Assembly: GCF_014192095.1 (NCBI RefSeq)
Contig: NZ_JACHXN010000003.1
Coordinates: 1-64,000, forward strand
Reading direction: 5' to 3'
DNA: 64,000 nt
Origin: Phyllobacterium trifolii
GTDB lineage: Bacteria > Pseudomonadota > Alphaproteobacteria > Rhizobiales > Rhizobiaceae
Made by a program: the position numbers and the translations under genes. Of this stretch, positions 29,360-38,864 are shown piece after piece. The number at the start of each line of letters is the position of its first letter. Positions within the stretch are counted from its first letter, which is position 1. The notes beneath the pieces were generated by a model. The model did no database searches, was not told the DNA's origin, and was given only the letters and a program-made list of their open reading frames with translations.

Positions 29360-29917
29360 ATGCGAATTGTCGGTGGCAGATTTCGCGGGCGTGCCTTGGC
29401 GACGCCCGCCTCCAACGCCATACGGCCGACGACCGACCGTACGCGCGAAAGCCTTTTCAATATTCTGGTGCACAACTATCCCGAGAAGTTTGAATCGACG
29501 CGCGTACTCGACCTGTTCGCCGGTACAGGCGCACTGGGCCTTGAGGCATTGTCACGCGGCGCTCGCTATGGTGTGTTCATTGAAGAATCGACTGAAGGGC
29601 GCGGACTGATCCGCACCAACGTCGAGGCATTCGGTCTGCTCGGTAACACCAAGATATTCCGCCGTGATGCGACGAAACTTGGCGACGCAGGCACCATCGA
29701 GCCATTTGATCTGGTCTTTGCCGATCCCCCCTATGGGAGAGGCCTCGGCGAGATGGCATTCAAATCCGCACTTGATGGCGGTTGGCTCAATCCCGACACA
29801 CTTCTGGTGCTTGAGGAAGAGGCTGAAGCTTTGGTCGAACTCGATCCGCGATTTTCGGTTGTCGAAGAACGTCCATACGGCGGAACGGTTATACGGCTTG
29901 TCACATTGAAGTCGTAA
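29360..29917 (+). CDS. rsmD: 16S rRNA (guanine966-N2)-methyltransferase
   Basis: The 185-residue Rossmann-fold methyltransferase has the SAM-binding motif DLFAGTGALGLEALSRGA and the catalytic FADPPY motif of N2-guanine methyltransferases. The N-terminal MRIVGGRFRGRAL is typical of RsmD. It methylates G966 in the small-subunit head. It is co-transcribed with the upstream pseudouridine synthase, forming an rRNA-modification pair. Confidence 0.94.
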   Translation: MRIVGGRFRGRALATPASNAIRPTTDRTRESLFNILVHNYPEKFESTRVLDLFAGTGALGLEALSRGARYGVFIEESTEGRGLIRTNVEAFGLLGNTKIFRRDATKLGDAGTIEPFDLVFADPPYGRGLGEMAFKSALDGGWLNPDTLLVLEEEAEALVELDPRFSVVEERPYGGTVIRLVTLKS

Positions 29918-29965
29918 AGACCGCGATTGTATCGCTATTCGTGAAACAGAACTGGATCGATCTGC

Positions 29966-31438
29966 ATGTCCTTCATTTTAAGCCGCGCCCTTGCGGTATT
30001 TGTCCTGGTCGGCGCATCGACCCTTGCGGCTGTTTCCTTCGTTCCAGCGCGTGCAGATACGGTTCCGCAAACCGCGAAGGCGATCGAGACAACCAATAAA
30101 GATGACGTTTCGTCGTTCCATCTGGACAATGGACTCGAAGTTGTCGTGATTCCCGATCATCGCGCGCCCGTCGTCACCCACATGATGTGGTACCACGTCG
30201 GTTCAGCAGATGAGGAACCTGGCAAATCTGGCATCGCACATTTCTTTGAACACCTCATGTTCAAAGCCACCAAGACCTATCCAGCTGGTGAATTTTCCCG
30301 CAAGGTTGCCGAGATCGGCGGACAGGAAAATGCTTTTACCTCTTACGACTACACTGCGTTCTATCAGCAAGTAGCGCCATCGGCTCTCGAAATGGTCATG
30401 ACCTATGAGGCCGACCGTATGGAAAATCTCATTCTCAATGACGATGTGGTCAAGACCGAGCGCGATGTCGTGCTTGAGGAGCGCCGCTCTCGGACGGACA
30501 GCAACCCTTCAGCTTTGCTTGCGGAAGAGGTCAATGCGACGCTCTATCAGAACCATCCATACCGGATGCCGGTGATTGGCTGGCTGCACGAAATGCAGCA
30601 GTTGAATCTCAAGGACGCGCTTGCATTTTACGTCAAATATTACACCCCGAATAACGCGACGCTTGTCGTCTCGGGTGATGTCGATCTGGCTACGGTGAAG
30701 GCGCTTGCGGAAAAGACTTATGGCAAGGTTCCGCGCCGGGCAGAGCCCGGAAAACGCGAGCGTCCGCAGGAGCCGGAGCAGAATACCAAGCGTACTGTCT
30801 CATTGGCCGACCCGCGGGTTTCGCAACCGAGTTTCCAGAAGATGTGGCTTGCTCCTTCCTATACCAGTGCCAAACCGGGGGAAGCTGAAGCCTTGGATCT
30901 TTTGAGCGAAATTCTGGGTGGATCCAACCGCAGCCGCATCTACCAATCACTGGTCATCACCGACGGAACTGCTGCAAGCGCCGGCGCGTATTATCAAGGC
31001 GGGTCGCTGGATACCGGCAGTTTCGGTGTCTACGGTTCGCCGCGCGGTACAGCGACCCTGACCGAAGTCGAAGCTGGTATCGACGCTCAGATCGCCAGCA
31101 TCATCAAGGATGGCGTAACGGAAGATGAACTCGAGAAGGCGCGCAATCGTTTCCTGAAAAGCGTGATTTTCGCCCGTGACAGTCAGGCTGGCATGGCGCG
31201 AATCTATGGCTCGACGCTCTCGACTGGACAAACCATTCAGGACATCCAGGAATGGCCCGACCGCATCCGCGCGGTAAAGGTTCAGGATATCCAGACTGTG
31301 GCGCAGCGTTATCTTGTCGATAGCCGTTCGGTTACGAGCTATCTCATGCCGGAGGACGGGAAACCTGATCAGAAATCGGACAAAGAGCCCGCAGAAGCAC
31401 AACAACCAGAAGCGCCTGCAGAAGGGGCCGTCCAATGA
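29966..31438 (+). CDS. M16-family zinc metallopeptidase, exported, catalytic subunit
   Basis: This 490-residue pitrilysin-type peptidase has a signal peptide (cleavage near residue 30, FVPARADT). The inverted zinc motif is HFFEH, with His92, Glu95 and His96. Two M16 domains follow, and the tail is rich in Glu and Pro. The next gene, overlapping by four bases, encodes a partner without the zinc motif. Together they probably form a periplasmic heterodimer, as known for paired M16 proteins of bacteria and mitochondria. Substrates are likely short unfolded peptides; this is inferred from the family. Confidence 0.92.
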   Translation: MSFILSRALAVFVLVGASTLAAVSFVPARADTVPQTAKAIETTNKDDVSSFHLDNGLEVVVIPDHRAPVVTHMMWYHVGSADEEPGKSGIAHFFEHLMFKATKTYPAGEFSRKVAEIGGQENAFTSYDYTAFYQQVAPSALEMVMTYEADRMENLILNDDVVKTERDVVLEERRSRTDSNPSALLAEEVNATLYQNHPYRMPVIGWLHEMQQLNLKDALAFYVKYYTPNNATLVVSGDVDLATVKALAEKTYGKVPRRAEPGKRERPQEPEQNTKRTVSLADPRVSQPSFQKMWLAPSYTSAKPGEAEALDLLSEILGGSNRSRIYQSLVITDGTAASAGAYYQGGSLDTGSFGVYGSPRGTATLTEVEAGIDAQIASIIKDGVTEDELEKARNRFLKSVIFARDSQAGMARIYGSTLSTGQTIQDIQEWPDRIRAVKVQDIQTVAQRYLVDSRSVTSYLMPEDGKPDQKSDKEPAEAQQPEAPAEGAVQ

Positions 31439-32745
31439 CCGCGCCAATCATGAGGCGATTTGCCGCCCTGATTTTCCTGATCCTGTTTTCCGCTGCTCCG
31501 AGTTATGCAGTCGAAATAAAGGAAGTTGTCTCGCCGAAAGGCATCAAGGCCTGGCTGGTGCAGGACGATTTCGTCCCGCTGATTTCCATGCGCTTTTCGT
31601 TCAAGGGCGGATCGACACAGGATCCTAACGGCAAGGAAGGTCTTGCCAATTTGATGACTGGCCTCTTCGATGAAGGCGCCGGGGATCTCGATTCGGAAAC
31701 TTTTCAGGAGAAGCTTGACGACGTCGGCGCCGAGATGGGCTTCAACGCCGACGATGACGACGTTACGGGATCCATTCGTATGCTCGCCGAGAAGCGGGAT
31801 CAAGCCGTTGATCTTCTGACACTGGCGGTCAACAAGCCTCGTTTCGATCAAGCCCCGATTGACCGGATTCGTCAGCAGATTGTTGCCGGGATCAAGTCGT
31901 CTGAACGCGATCCCAACACGATAGCCGGACGTAAATTCGCAGAAGTGCTTTATGGCGATCATCCCTATGGGCGTCGTTCAGAAGGCACCGAAGCGAGCCT
32001 GAATTCGATCACCCATGATGATCTGGCAACCTTTCACAAACGCAATTTCGCCCGCGATAATCTGATCGTCGCAGTTGTCGGTTCGATCAGCCCGGAAGAG
32101 TTGAGCCCGCTGCTTGACAAGGTATTCGGCGACCTTCCGGAGAAAGCTGAACTTGAGACCATCAGCGAGGCCAAGCTTGCGTTTGGTCAAACTACGCGCG
32201 TCGATTACGCTCTGCCGCAGACATCGATCTCCATGGTTTATCCCGGTGTCCGTCGTCAGGATGCAGATTTCTTCCCCGCCTATATTATGAACCATATTCT
32301 TGGCGGCGGCACATTCTCTTCGCGCATTTACAACGAGGTACGCGAAAAGCGCGGTCTTGCTTATTCGGCGGGCTCGAATCTCGTTACACGCGATCATATG
32401 GCGGCGCTGATGGTGAACACGGCCACCCGCGCTGATCGTGCCAACGAAACCCTGCAGATCTTGAAAACCGAGATCGCAAAAATGGCCAAGGACGGCCCGA
32501 CGGAAGACGAACTTGTCGAGGCCAAGAAATACCTTGTCGGGTCCTATGCCGTGAACAATCTCGACTCGTCGTCGGCTGTCGCCAGTACGCTTATCGGCTT
32601 GCAGGACGAAAATCTCGGCCGGGACTATATCGACAAGCGCGCCGAGCTGATCAATGCTGTTACGCTCGATCAGGTGAAAGCCGCAGCCAAAAAATTGCTT
32701 GAAACGGATCCGGCTATTCTCATCGTCGGATCGCCACAATCCTGA
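31435..32745 (+). CDS. M16-family non-catalytic partner subunit, exported
   Basis: The 436-residue M16 homologue has a signal peptide (ending SYAVEIKE). The position of the zinc motif reads [15 protein letters not shown] instead of HxxEH, so it cannot bind zinc in the usual way. The substrate-binding motif near [12 protein letters not shown] is kept. It overlaps the catalytic M16 gene by ATGA and is probably made in equal amount. The expected role is to complete the clam-shell chamber of the heterodimer. Confidence 0.92.
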   Translation: MTAPIMRRFAALIFLILFSAAPSYAVEIKEVVSPKGIKAWLVQDDFVPLISMRFSFKGGSTQDPNGKEGLANLMTGLFDEGAGDLDSETFQEKLDDVGAEMGFNADDDDVTGSIRMLAEKRDQAVDLLTLAVNKPRFDQAPIDRIRQQIVAGIKSSERDPNTIAGRKFAEVLYGDHPYGRRSEGTEASLNSITHDDLATFHKRNFARDNLIVAVVGSISPEELSPLLDKVFGDLPEKAELETISEAKLAFGQTTRVDYALPQTSISMVYPGVRRQDADFFPAYIMNHILGGGTFSSRIYNEVREKRGLAYSAGSNLVTRDHMAALMVNTATRADRANETLQILKTEIAKMAKDGPTEDELVEAKKYLVGSYAVNNLDSSSAVASTLIGLQDENLGRDYIDKRAELINAVTLDQVKAAAKKLLETDPAILIVGSPQS

Positions 32746-32761
32746 GAAGGATGGGAGCGCC

Positions 32762-33664
32762 ATGATCGCTCGCGATCTGCAAGAGATGGATGGATCAAAT
32801 GGCGCGGGTAATAGCGCTGATACGCCGACTTTCGCCATTGCATTCGGCGGTGGTGGGGCGAGGGGGCTGGCTCATATCAACGTTATCGAGGCCCTGGACG
32901 AGCTAGGCATACGGCCGACGGCAATATCCGGTTCCTCCATCGGTGCAATCATGGGCGCAGGCATGGCGGCAGGCATGTCCGGCCGTGACATCCGCGAATA
33001 TGCGATCGCCACCTTGTCGCGGCGCGCTGAAATTGCGGCGCGGCTGTGGCGTATGCGCCCCGCCAGTTTTGGTGAAATGCTGGGCGGTGGTATCCGCTTC
33101 AGCCAGTTCAACATTGAAAAGGTGCTTAAGAGTTTTCTTCCCGATCGCATTCCGGAAACGTTTGAGGAATTGACTATCCCACTGAGTGTAACCGCCACCG
33201 ACTTTTACGGTCAAAGAGAGGTGCCGATCGCCGAAGGTGATCTCTACAGCGCCATCGCGGCGTCAGCCGCCATACCGGCATTGTTCCGCCCCGTGCGTCG
33301 GGACGATTGCATTCTCATCGATGGCGGCATCTACAACCCTGTCCCGTTCGATCACCTGAAGGACAAGGCGCAGTTCGTGATCGCTATCGATGTCGTTGGA
33401 GGACCGGAAGGCGATCTCGGCAAGTTTCCGTCGTCCATCGATGCGATGTTCGGCGCCAGTCAGTTGATGATGCAGTCGATCATCGCGACACGCCTGCGTA
33501 CCGATCCGCCGGCAATTTTCCTCCGCCCAAACGTCGCACGGTTCGGAGTTCTCGATTTTCTCCGCGTTGAGCAGGTATTGCGCGACTCGGCCGGCATCAA
33601 GGAAGACTTGAAACGAGCGGTCGATGCCGCCATTACCTATGTCGAGCATCGCGAACTGGAGTGA
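32762..33664 (+). CDS. Patatin-like phospholipase
   Basis: The 300-residue patatin-like protein has the oxyanion motif GGGGARG (29-35), the nucleophile elbow GSSIG with Ser59, and the catalytic dyad aspartate in DGGIYNPVP. These are all the catalytic residues of patatin-type acyl hydrolases. No signal peptide or membrane segment is seen, so it is probably cytoplasmic. It follows the M16 pair by 16 bases and may be in the same transcript. The substrate is unknown; RssA-like membrane phospholipid hydrolases are the nearest type. Confidence 0.88.
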   Translation: MIARDLQEMDGSNGAGNSADTPTFAIAFGGGGARGLAHINVIEALDELGIRPTAISGSSIGAIMGAGMAAGMSGRDIREYAIATLSRRAEIAARLWRMRPASFGEMLGGGIRFSQFNIEKVLKSFLPDRIPETFEELTIPLSVTATDFYGQREVPIAEGDLYSAIAASAAIPALFRPVRRDDCILIDGGIYNPVPFDHLKDKAQFVIAIDVVGGPEGDLGKFPSSIDAMFGASQLMMQSIIATRLRTDPPAIFLRPNVARFGVLDFLRVEQVLRDSAGIKEDLKRAVDAAITYVEHRELE

Positions 33665-33670
33665 ATACGC

Positions 33671-35497
33671 CTACTCAGCCGGAGTGGCGTCGGGCTCCAT
33701 TTCCTCATCAGGAACCGTATCGATACGCTTGGCTTCGCGTGTCGGCTTGATCAGCGGTTCTGGTGTCACCGGTCGCGTCAACAACAGATCGTTGCCGGCT
33801 GTCAGGCCTTCCGACGCCTGGATATGCAGCCGGTCCTCATCGCGCCGCCGAATATCCTCCATGATTTCATGGGCAAGTTCTTCGCCAACCCCGAGTTCTT
33901 CCAGCGTGCGGCGGCCAAACACCAGGCCGGACTCCAGGGTCTCGCGTAGCTCGTAGTGAACCCCGCGCGCTCGTAACTTCAACGTGTGAACGCGGTCATA
34001 CGAACGGACGAACAGCTTGATATCCGGATAGTTCGCCTGGATCATTTCAACGATTTGATCCGTCGTTTCTTTTATATGTGTGCAGACGGCAACGATCTTG
34101 GCTTGCCGTATTCCCGCAGCTTCCAGAACTTCCTTGCGCGTGCCATCACCGAAATAAATGCGGAATCCGAATCGTCCTGCCGCGCGTATCCGATCTGCGG
34201 ATGCGTCGATCACAGTCACGTCGCTTCCACCAGCAAGCAGAATTTGCGCCGCGATCTGACCGTAACGCGAAAAACCGATCATCATCACATCTGCACCCGC
34301 TCCATCGAAGTCCTCGTCGATCTCGTCTTCGGCGTTCGGATTGGCTAGAAACTTGTTTCCAAGCGCGACGGATAACGGCATGACGGCCATCGAAAGCGTT
34401 ACGACTGCCACCAGTTCTGAAGCTGTAGACACACTCATCAGGCCAGATGCAGCGGCCGCGGAAAACAATACGAAGCCGAACTCGCCGCCTTGCGGTAGAA
34501 AGAAAGCAATCCGGATTGCATCGTTGTGATCGGAGCGAAAGAGCCGTGCCAGCAGATAGACGACGAGCGCCTTGATCGCCATGAAGACCGGTACTGCAAG
34601 CAGGATTGCCAGCCAGTCGGAGAGAATGACATCGAGATCCAGCGAGAGCCCGACAGCCATGAAGAACAGGCCGAGAAACACACCGCGAAATGGTTCGATA
34701 TCGGCTTCGAGCTCATGCCGGTAGGAAGACTCCGCCAAAAGAACGCCGGCGATGAAGGCGCCCATGGCCATCGATAACCCGGCGAACTGCATCAGAACAG
34801 CTGCACCGAGCACGACGAATAGCGCCGCGGCAATCATGACTTCGCGCGCGCCCGTATTGGCAATGAAGCGAAACAGGGGGTTGAGGAGATAGCGTCCGAC
34901 TGCGACGATTGCACCAATACAGATGACCGCAATGAGAAACTGGCCCAGCGGATCCGCCGCGTGCTGGGCAGAGCCAGGCGCAAGGACAGGGATCATCGCC
35001 AGCAAGGGAACGATGGCCAAGTCCTGAAATAGCAGGATGGCGAACGAAGTCTGACCGTGCTGCGTGGCTGTTTCGCCGCGCTCCTCCAATATCTGCATGG
35101 CAAATGCTGTCGAAGACAGTGCCAGACCAAACCCGGTCACAACTGCCGCCTGCCACATCATCAAGTTCAAAGCGAGGATCAGCCCGGTAAGCACAGCACC
35201 CGTTACGATGACCTGCGCGGCACCAAGGCCGAAAATCGCATGGCGCAATGTCCAGAGACGCGAGGGCTTCAATTCGAGACCGATGACGAAAAGCAGGAAC
35301 ACGACGCCGAGTTCGGAGAAATGCAGGACCTGTTCACCATCGGTAATGAGATTGGCCAGAGGTCCGATCAGTAGGCCAGCAGCGAGATATCCAAGAACCG
35401 TGCCGAGCCCAAGACGCTTGAACAGCGGCGCCGCAACTATTGCCCCCGCGAGAAGTGCCAGTGCCTGAAAATAGAGGTTGCCGCTTTGCGAGAGCAT
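33671..35497 (-). CDS. CPA2-family monovalent cation:proton antiporter (Kef-like)
   Basis: The 608-residue protein has an N-terminal antiporter domain with about 12 membrane segments (residues 1-390). A C-terminal RCK/TrkA-N domain begins at MMIGFSRYGQIAAQILLAGG, and a basic cytoplasmic tail follows. Kef systems export K+ in exchange for H+ and protect against electrophiles, but the specific ion here is not certain. I start at 35497 (MLSQSGNLYFQ); the longer frame to 35563 adds an atypical hydrophilic leader. It converges on the patatin gene and diverges from pmbA. Confidence 0.9.
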   Translation of the reverse strand: MLSQSGNLYFQALALLAGAIVAAPLFKRLGLGTVLGYLAAGLLIGPLANLITDGEQVLHFSELGVVFLLFVIGLELKPSRLWTLRHAIFGLGAAQVIVTGAVLTGLILALNLMMWQAAVVTGFGLALSSTAFAMQILEERGETATQHGQTSFAILLFQDLAIVPLLAMIPVLAPGSAQHAADPLGQFLIAVICIGAIVAVGRYLLNPLFRFIANTGAREVMIAAALFVVLGAAVLMQFAGLSMAMGAFIAGVLLAESSYRHELEADIEPFRGVFLGLFFMAVGLSLDLDVILSDWLAILLAVPVFMAIKALVVYLLARLFRSDHNDAIRIAFFLPQGGEFGFVLFSAAAASGLMSVSTASELVAVVTLSMAVMPLSVALGNKFLANPNAEDEIDEDFDGAGADVMMIGFSRYGQIAAQILLAGGSDVTVIDASADRIRAAGRFGFRIYFGDGTRKEVLEAAGIRQAKIVAVCTHIKETTDQIVEMIQANYPDIKLFVRSYDRVHTLKLRARGVHYELRETLESGLVFGRRTLEELGVGEELAHEIMEDIRRRDEDRLHIQASEGLTAGNDLLLTRPVTPEPLIKPTREAKRIDTVPDEEMEPDATPAE

Positions 35498-35637
35498 ATA
35501 TTTGTGACCTCGGCTGTGAGATTGTTGCGTTAGCTTGCCTTGATAGACCCCAATTTGCACCATATAGGAAGGAATGCATCTGACTTTCGTCAGATAAGTC
35601 CTTGCATCCTATCATGCAATCAACGTTAGAGACGAAA

Positions 35638-36981
35638 ATGACCGAGCCGGTAAATTCCCGCGAATTCGTAGACAATGCGGCGGCACTTGTGGAAGCTGCA
35701 AAGCGTGCGGGGGCTGATGCCGCCGATGCGGTTGTCGTACGTTCGCGCTCGACAGGCGTGACTGTTCGGCTCGGAAAAGTCGAATCGACGGAATCCTCGG
35801 AAAGCGACGAGTTTTCATTGCGCGTATTCGTCGGACGCAAGGTTGCGAGTGTTTCGGCCAATGCCGGCGTTGATCCGAAAGTTTTGGCGGAGCGCGCCGT
35901 CGCCATGGCCAAAGTTTCACCGGACGACGCATTTGAAGGGCTTGCCGCCCCCGAAAATCTCGTGCGCAACATCCGTGACCTCGATCTTTATGATTCGACG
36001 GTAGTCGACGCAGCGCAATTGACCGAGGCAGCCCTGACCGCAGAAGAAGCCGCTCTTGCTGTCGAAGGCGTTACCAATTCCGGTGGCGGATCGGCGTCGG
36101 CGGGAATGGGTGGGCTTGTGCTTGTTACGTCTGGCGGCTTTGCCGGGCAGTATATGGGTTCGCGCTTTTCGCGCTCGGTCAGTGCCATTGCCGGAAGCGG
36201 CACTGCCATGGAACGCGACTATGATTTTTCGTCGCGTATCTATTTCGACGCTTTGGACGATGCTGAGGCCATTGGTCGCTCTGCCGGCGAGCGGGCTGTC
36301 AAGCGCCTTGGTGCACGTCAGGCAAAGACCGGCCGCGTTAACGTCGTCTTCGATCCGCGCGTTGCCCGCGGCATTGCCAGTCACATCGCCAGTGCGATCA
36401 ATGGAGCCTCGGTTGCGCGCAAGACCAGTTTTCTCAAGGATCGCATGGGGATGAAAGTTCTCTCGGACGCGATCGATGTCACCGACGATCCATTGCGGGT
36501 TCGCGGCTCGTCCTCACGTCCGTTCGATGGCGAAGGGATGGAGGGCGTGCCGCTCAACATGATTGAGAATGGTGTGCTCAAGCACTGGTTCCTCTCGACC
36601 TCGACAGCCAAGGAATTGGGCTTGACCACAAATGGCCGGGGTGTGCGTTCTGGTTCGACGGTTGTCCCATCTTCGACCAACTTCGCTATAGAACCCGGAG
36701 ACAAGACACCCGAAGAAATCATCCGTTCTGTCGGGACGGGCTTCTACGTTACAGAGCTGTTCGGCCATGGCGTGGATATGGTCACCGGTGAGTACAGTCG
36801 CGGTGCCTCGGGATTCTGGATCGAGAACGGCGAACTTGCTTACCCGGTGAGCGAAGTCACCATCGCGTCCAACCTGAAAGAGATGTTTCTCAATCTCGTT
36901 GCCGCCAACGATATTGATCGTAATTTCGGTGTTGCCAGCCCGACTCTCCTGATCGAAGGCATGACTCTTGCCGGCAAATAA
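35638..36981 (+). CDS. pmbA: TldE/PmbA-family metallopeptidase subunit
   Basis: PmbA (TldE) pairs with TldD in a cytoplasmic protease that trims microcin-type precursors and degrades CcdA-like peptides. The 447-residue protein has the family regions RSRSTGVTVRLGKVE, GGFAGQYMGSRFSRSVS and GFYVTELFGHGVDMVTGEYS. In TldD/TldE pairs the zinc motif lies in TldD, and no HExxxH is visible here, as expected. tldD is not in the window. cysQ overlaps its 3' end by 14 bases. Confidence 0.93.
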   Translation: MTEPVNSREFVDNAAALVEAAKRAGADAADAVVVRSRSTGVTVRLGKVESTESSESDEFSLRVFVGRKVASVSANAGVDPKVLAERAVAMAKVSPDDAFEGLAAPENLVRNIRDLDLYDSTVVDAAQLTEAALTAEEAALAVEGVTNSGGGSASAGMGGLVLVTSGGFAGQYMGSRFSRSVSAIAGSGTAMERDYDFSSRIYFDALDDAEAIGRSAGERAVKRLGARQAKTGRVNVVFDPRVARGIASHIASAINGASVARKTSFLKDRMGMKVLSDAIDVTDDPLRVRGSSSRPFDGEGMEGVPLNMIENGVLKHWFLSTSTAKELGLTTNGRGVRSGSTVVPSSTNFAIEPGDKTPEEIIRSVGTGFYVTELFGHGVDMVTGEYSRGASGFWIENGELAYPVSEVTIASNLKEMFLNLVAANDIDRNFGVASPTLLIEGMTLAGK

Positions 36982-37777
36982 ACAAAATCGCGAAGATCTC
37001 GAACTGATACGTGAGGCTGCAGAGGGAGCAGGTCGAATAGCGCTATCGTATTTTAAGCAAGCGCCGCAAATCTGGATGAAGACAGGCAATTCGCCGGTCA
37101 CTGAGGCAGACCTTGCTGCAGACAAGTATCTGAAGGACATGTTGCTGACGGCCCGGCCCGACTATGGCTGGATATCGGAAGAGACCCTCGATGAACGGGT
37201 AGCCTCACCGAGACAACGGTTCTTTGTGGTCGATCCGATCGATGGAACTCGAGCCTTTATCGAAGGGCAGGATGTCTGGTGTGTCAGCGTTGCTGTCATT
37301 GAAAATGGGCGGCCTGTCGCGGGTGTGCTCGACTGTCCTGCGCGCGAGGAAATATTCACGGCATTGCCGGGTTTCGGCGCGGAGCAAAATGGCAGTGCTA
37401 TTCGCGTTCAGGCCGAGAACCAGCCATTCAAGGTAGCGGGACCTGGTGCATTTTTGAAAAGACTGCCCGAGCGGTTCCTTTCCTCCATCGAACATGCTCC
37501 TTATGTGGCCTCGCTGGCTTATCGGATCGCCATGGTGGCGCGCGGCGATATTGCCGGGACTTTTGTGCGCCCCAACTCGCATGACTGGGATTTGGCTGCG
37601 GCGGACCTCATCCTTTCGGAGGCGGGCGGCAATGTCTTGACAGCGGATGGCAAGCCACTCACCTACGGCTTACGCAATACCAGCACCGGCGATTATCGGC
37701 ATGAGGCGCTCGTCGCCGCCAGCGGTCTACTAATGGATAACATGTTGGCCGTTGTCGCCGAAACCGCCTTCGGATAA
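36968..37777 (+). CDS. cysQ: 3'(2'),5'-bisphosphate nucleotidase / inositol-phosphatase family
   Basis: The 269-residue inositol-monophosphatase-fold enzyme has the metal motifs DPIDGTRAFIEG and WDLAAADLILSEAGG, plus the upstream WISEE metal ligand. CysQ removes the 3'-phosphate of PAP made during sulfate assimilation. An inositol monophosphatase role is an alternative. The frame starts with TTG at 36968, inside the end of pmbA, so it is translationally coupled; an ATG start would truncate the domain. In this order CysQ precedes the lipid A/Kdo genes. Confidence 0.8.
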   Translation: MPANKQNREDLELIREAAEGAGRIALSYFKQAPQIWMKTGNSPVTEADLAADKYLKDMLLTARPDYGWISEETLDERVASPRQRFFVVDPIDGTRAFIEGQDVWCVSVAVIENGRPVAGVLDCPAREEIFTALPGFGAEQNGSAIRVQAENQPFKVAGPGAFLKRLPERFLSSIEHAPYVASLAYRIAMVARGDIAGTFVRPNSHDWDLAAADLILSEAGGNVLTADGKPLTYGLRNTSTGDYRHEALVAASGLLMDNMLAVVAETAFG

Positions 37778-37817
37778 ACAGGCAGTAACTTCAATTCGAT
37801 CATTTGGATGGGCAACC

Positions 37818-38066
37818 ATGAGCGAAAACGCATCAGATCAAAAGCAACTGCTTCATCTCGTCTTTGGCGGCGAGCTGAAGAAACTGGGCGGTGTGGAATT
37901 TCGCGATCTCGACAAGCTCGATATTGTCGGCATCTACCCAAATTTCGACACCGCACAGCGTGCGTGGAAATCCAAAGCACAGCAGACGGTCGATAATGCG
38001 CACATGCGCTATTTTATCGTGCACATGCATAAGTTGCTGGATCCAGTCACAGGCAAGGCAGACTGA
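37818..38066 (+). CDS. DUF4170 small protein
   Basis: This 82-residue soluble protein with KLGGVEFRDLDKLDIVGIYPNFDTA and DNAHMRYFIVHMHKLLDP matches the DUF4170 family, which is found mainly in alphaproteobacteria in front of lipid A/Kdo genes. I know of no established function. It sits between cysQ and the DUF374 acyltransferase gene on the same strand with short gaps, so it is probably part of the cysQ-to-lpxK transcript. The start at 37818 omits an upstream extension that does not look coding. Confidence 0.85.
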   Translation: MSENASDQKQLLHLVFGGELKKLGGVEFRDLDKLDIVGIYPNFDTAQRAWKSKAQQTVDNAHMRYFIVHMHKLLDPVTGKAD

Positions 38067-38090
38067 TCGCTCGTGCGGTCTATTATCGGC

Positions 38091-38864
38091 ATGAGTGAAC
38101 ACATCCCAGTGGTAACCAAGTCTCCCCGGCGAAAAAGCGGGATGCTGAAACGTTTTTGGCGAAGGGTACGTGGCCCCTTGGCAAACTCGCCGATGGTCCG
38201 CTCGATGATCGCTTTTCTGATCACGCAGTTTTTCCGGCTGGTCAATGCTACCAACCCGAGGCTTCCCGGTTCCTCCGATCTTGAGGAAATGAAGCGCGGT
38301 GGCGAACCTTTCATCGCGGTTGCTTGGCACGGCCAGCACCTGATGGCGCCGTTCCTGATGCCGCGCGGTGTTCGCTTTGTTGCCATGTTCTCGAAAAGCA
38401 AGGACGCTGAACTCAATGCGCGTGTCGCTGAACGCTTTGGCGTCGAGATCGTGCGCGGTTCCGGCGGGAGAGATCGGGCCAGGGGGACGGTAAAAGGTGG
38501 TGCGCGCGCCTTGCTCGCCTTGAAAAAAGCCCTCAAGGAAGGTAAGACCGCTGCCATGATTGCTGATATCCCGCACGGGACGCCGCGTGAATCCGGAATT
38601 GGCGTCATCCTTCTTGCCAAGCTGTCTGGCCGTCCAATTCTCCCGATTTGCTACCTGACGTCTAAACGAAAAGTCTTGGAGAAGAGCTGGGACAAGACCA
38701 CCATTCCCTTGCCCTTTGGCAGGTCGGGGCTGATTATTGGCGACCCTATTTTCGTGCCGGAGGATGCCGACGATGCAATGCTTGAAGCCAAACGTGTCGA
38801 ATTGACCAACAGTTTGAATGCGAACACCGTTCGGGTGCATGAGTTGGTGGATGGTAGAGTATGA
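38091..38864 (+). CDS. DUF374 lysophospholipid-acyltransferase-like protein
   Basis: The 257-residue protein belongs to the DUF374 group of the LpxL/PlsC-like acyltransferase superfamily. AVAWHGQHLMAPFLM holds the presumed catalytic His, but the standard HX4D is not obvious. MFSKSKDAELNARVAERFGVE and the DIPHGTPRE segment are family features. A basic N-terminus and hydrophobic stretch (MIAFLITQFFRLV) suggest membrane contact. It overlaps waaA by ATGA, so it may act on lipid A or on Kdo-lipid A acylation. That is inferred from context. Confidence 0.85.
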   Translation: MSEHIPVVTKSPRRKSGMLKRFWRRVRGPLANSPMVRSMIAFLITQFFRLVNATNPRLPGSSDLEEMKRGGEPFIAVAWHGQHLMAPFLMPRGVRFVAMFSKSKDAELNARVAERFGVEIVRGSGGRDRARGTVKGGARALLALKKALKEGKTAAMIADIPHGTPRESGIGVILLAKLSGRPILPICYLTSKRKVLEKSWDKTTIPLPFGRSGLIIGDPIFVPEDADDAMLEAKRVELTNSLNANTVRVHELVDGRV

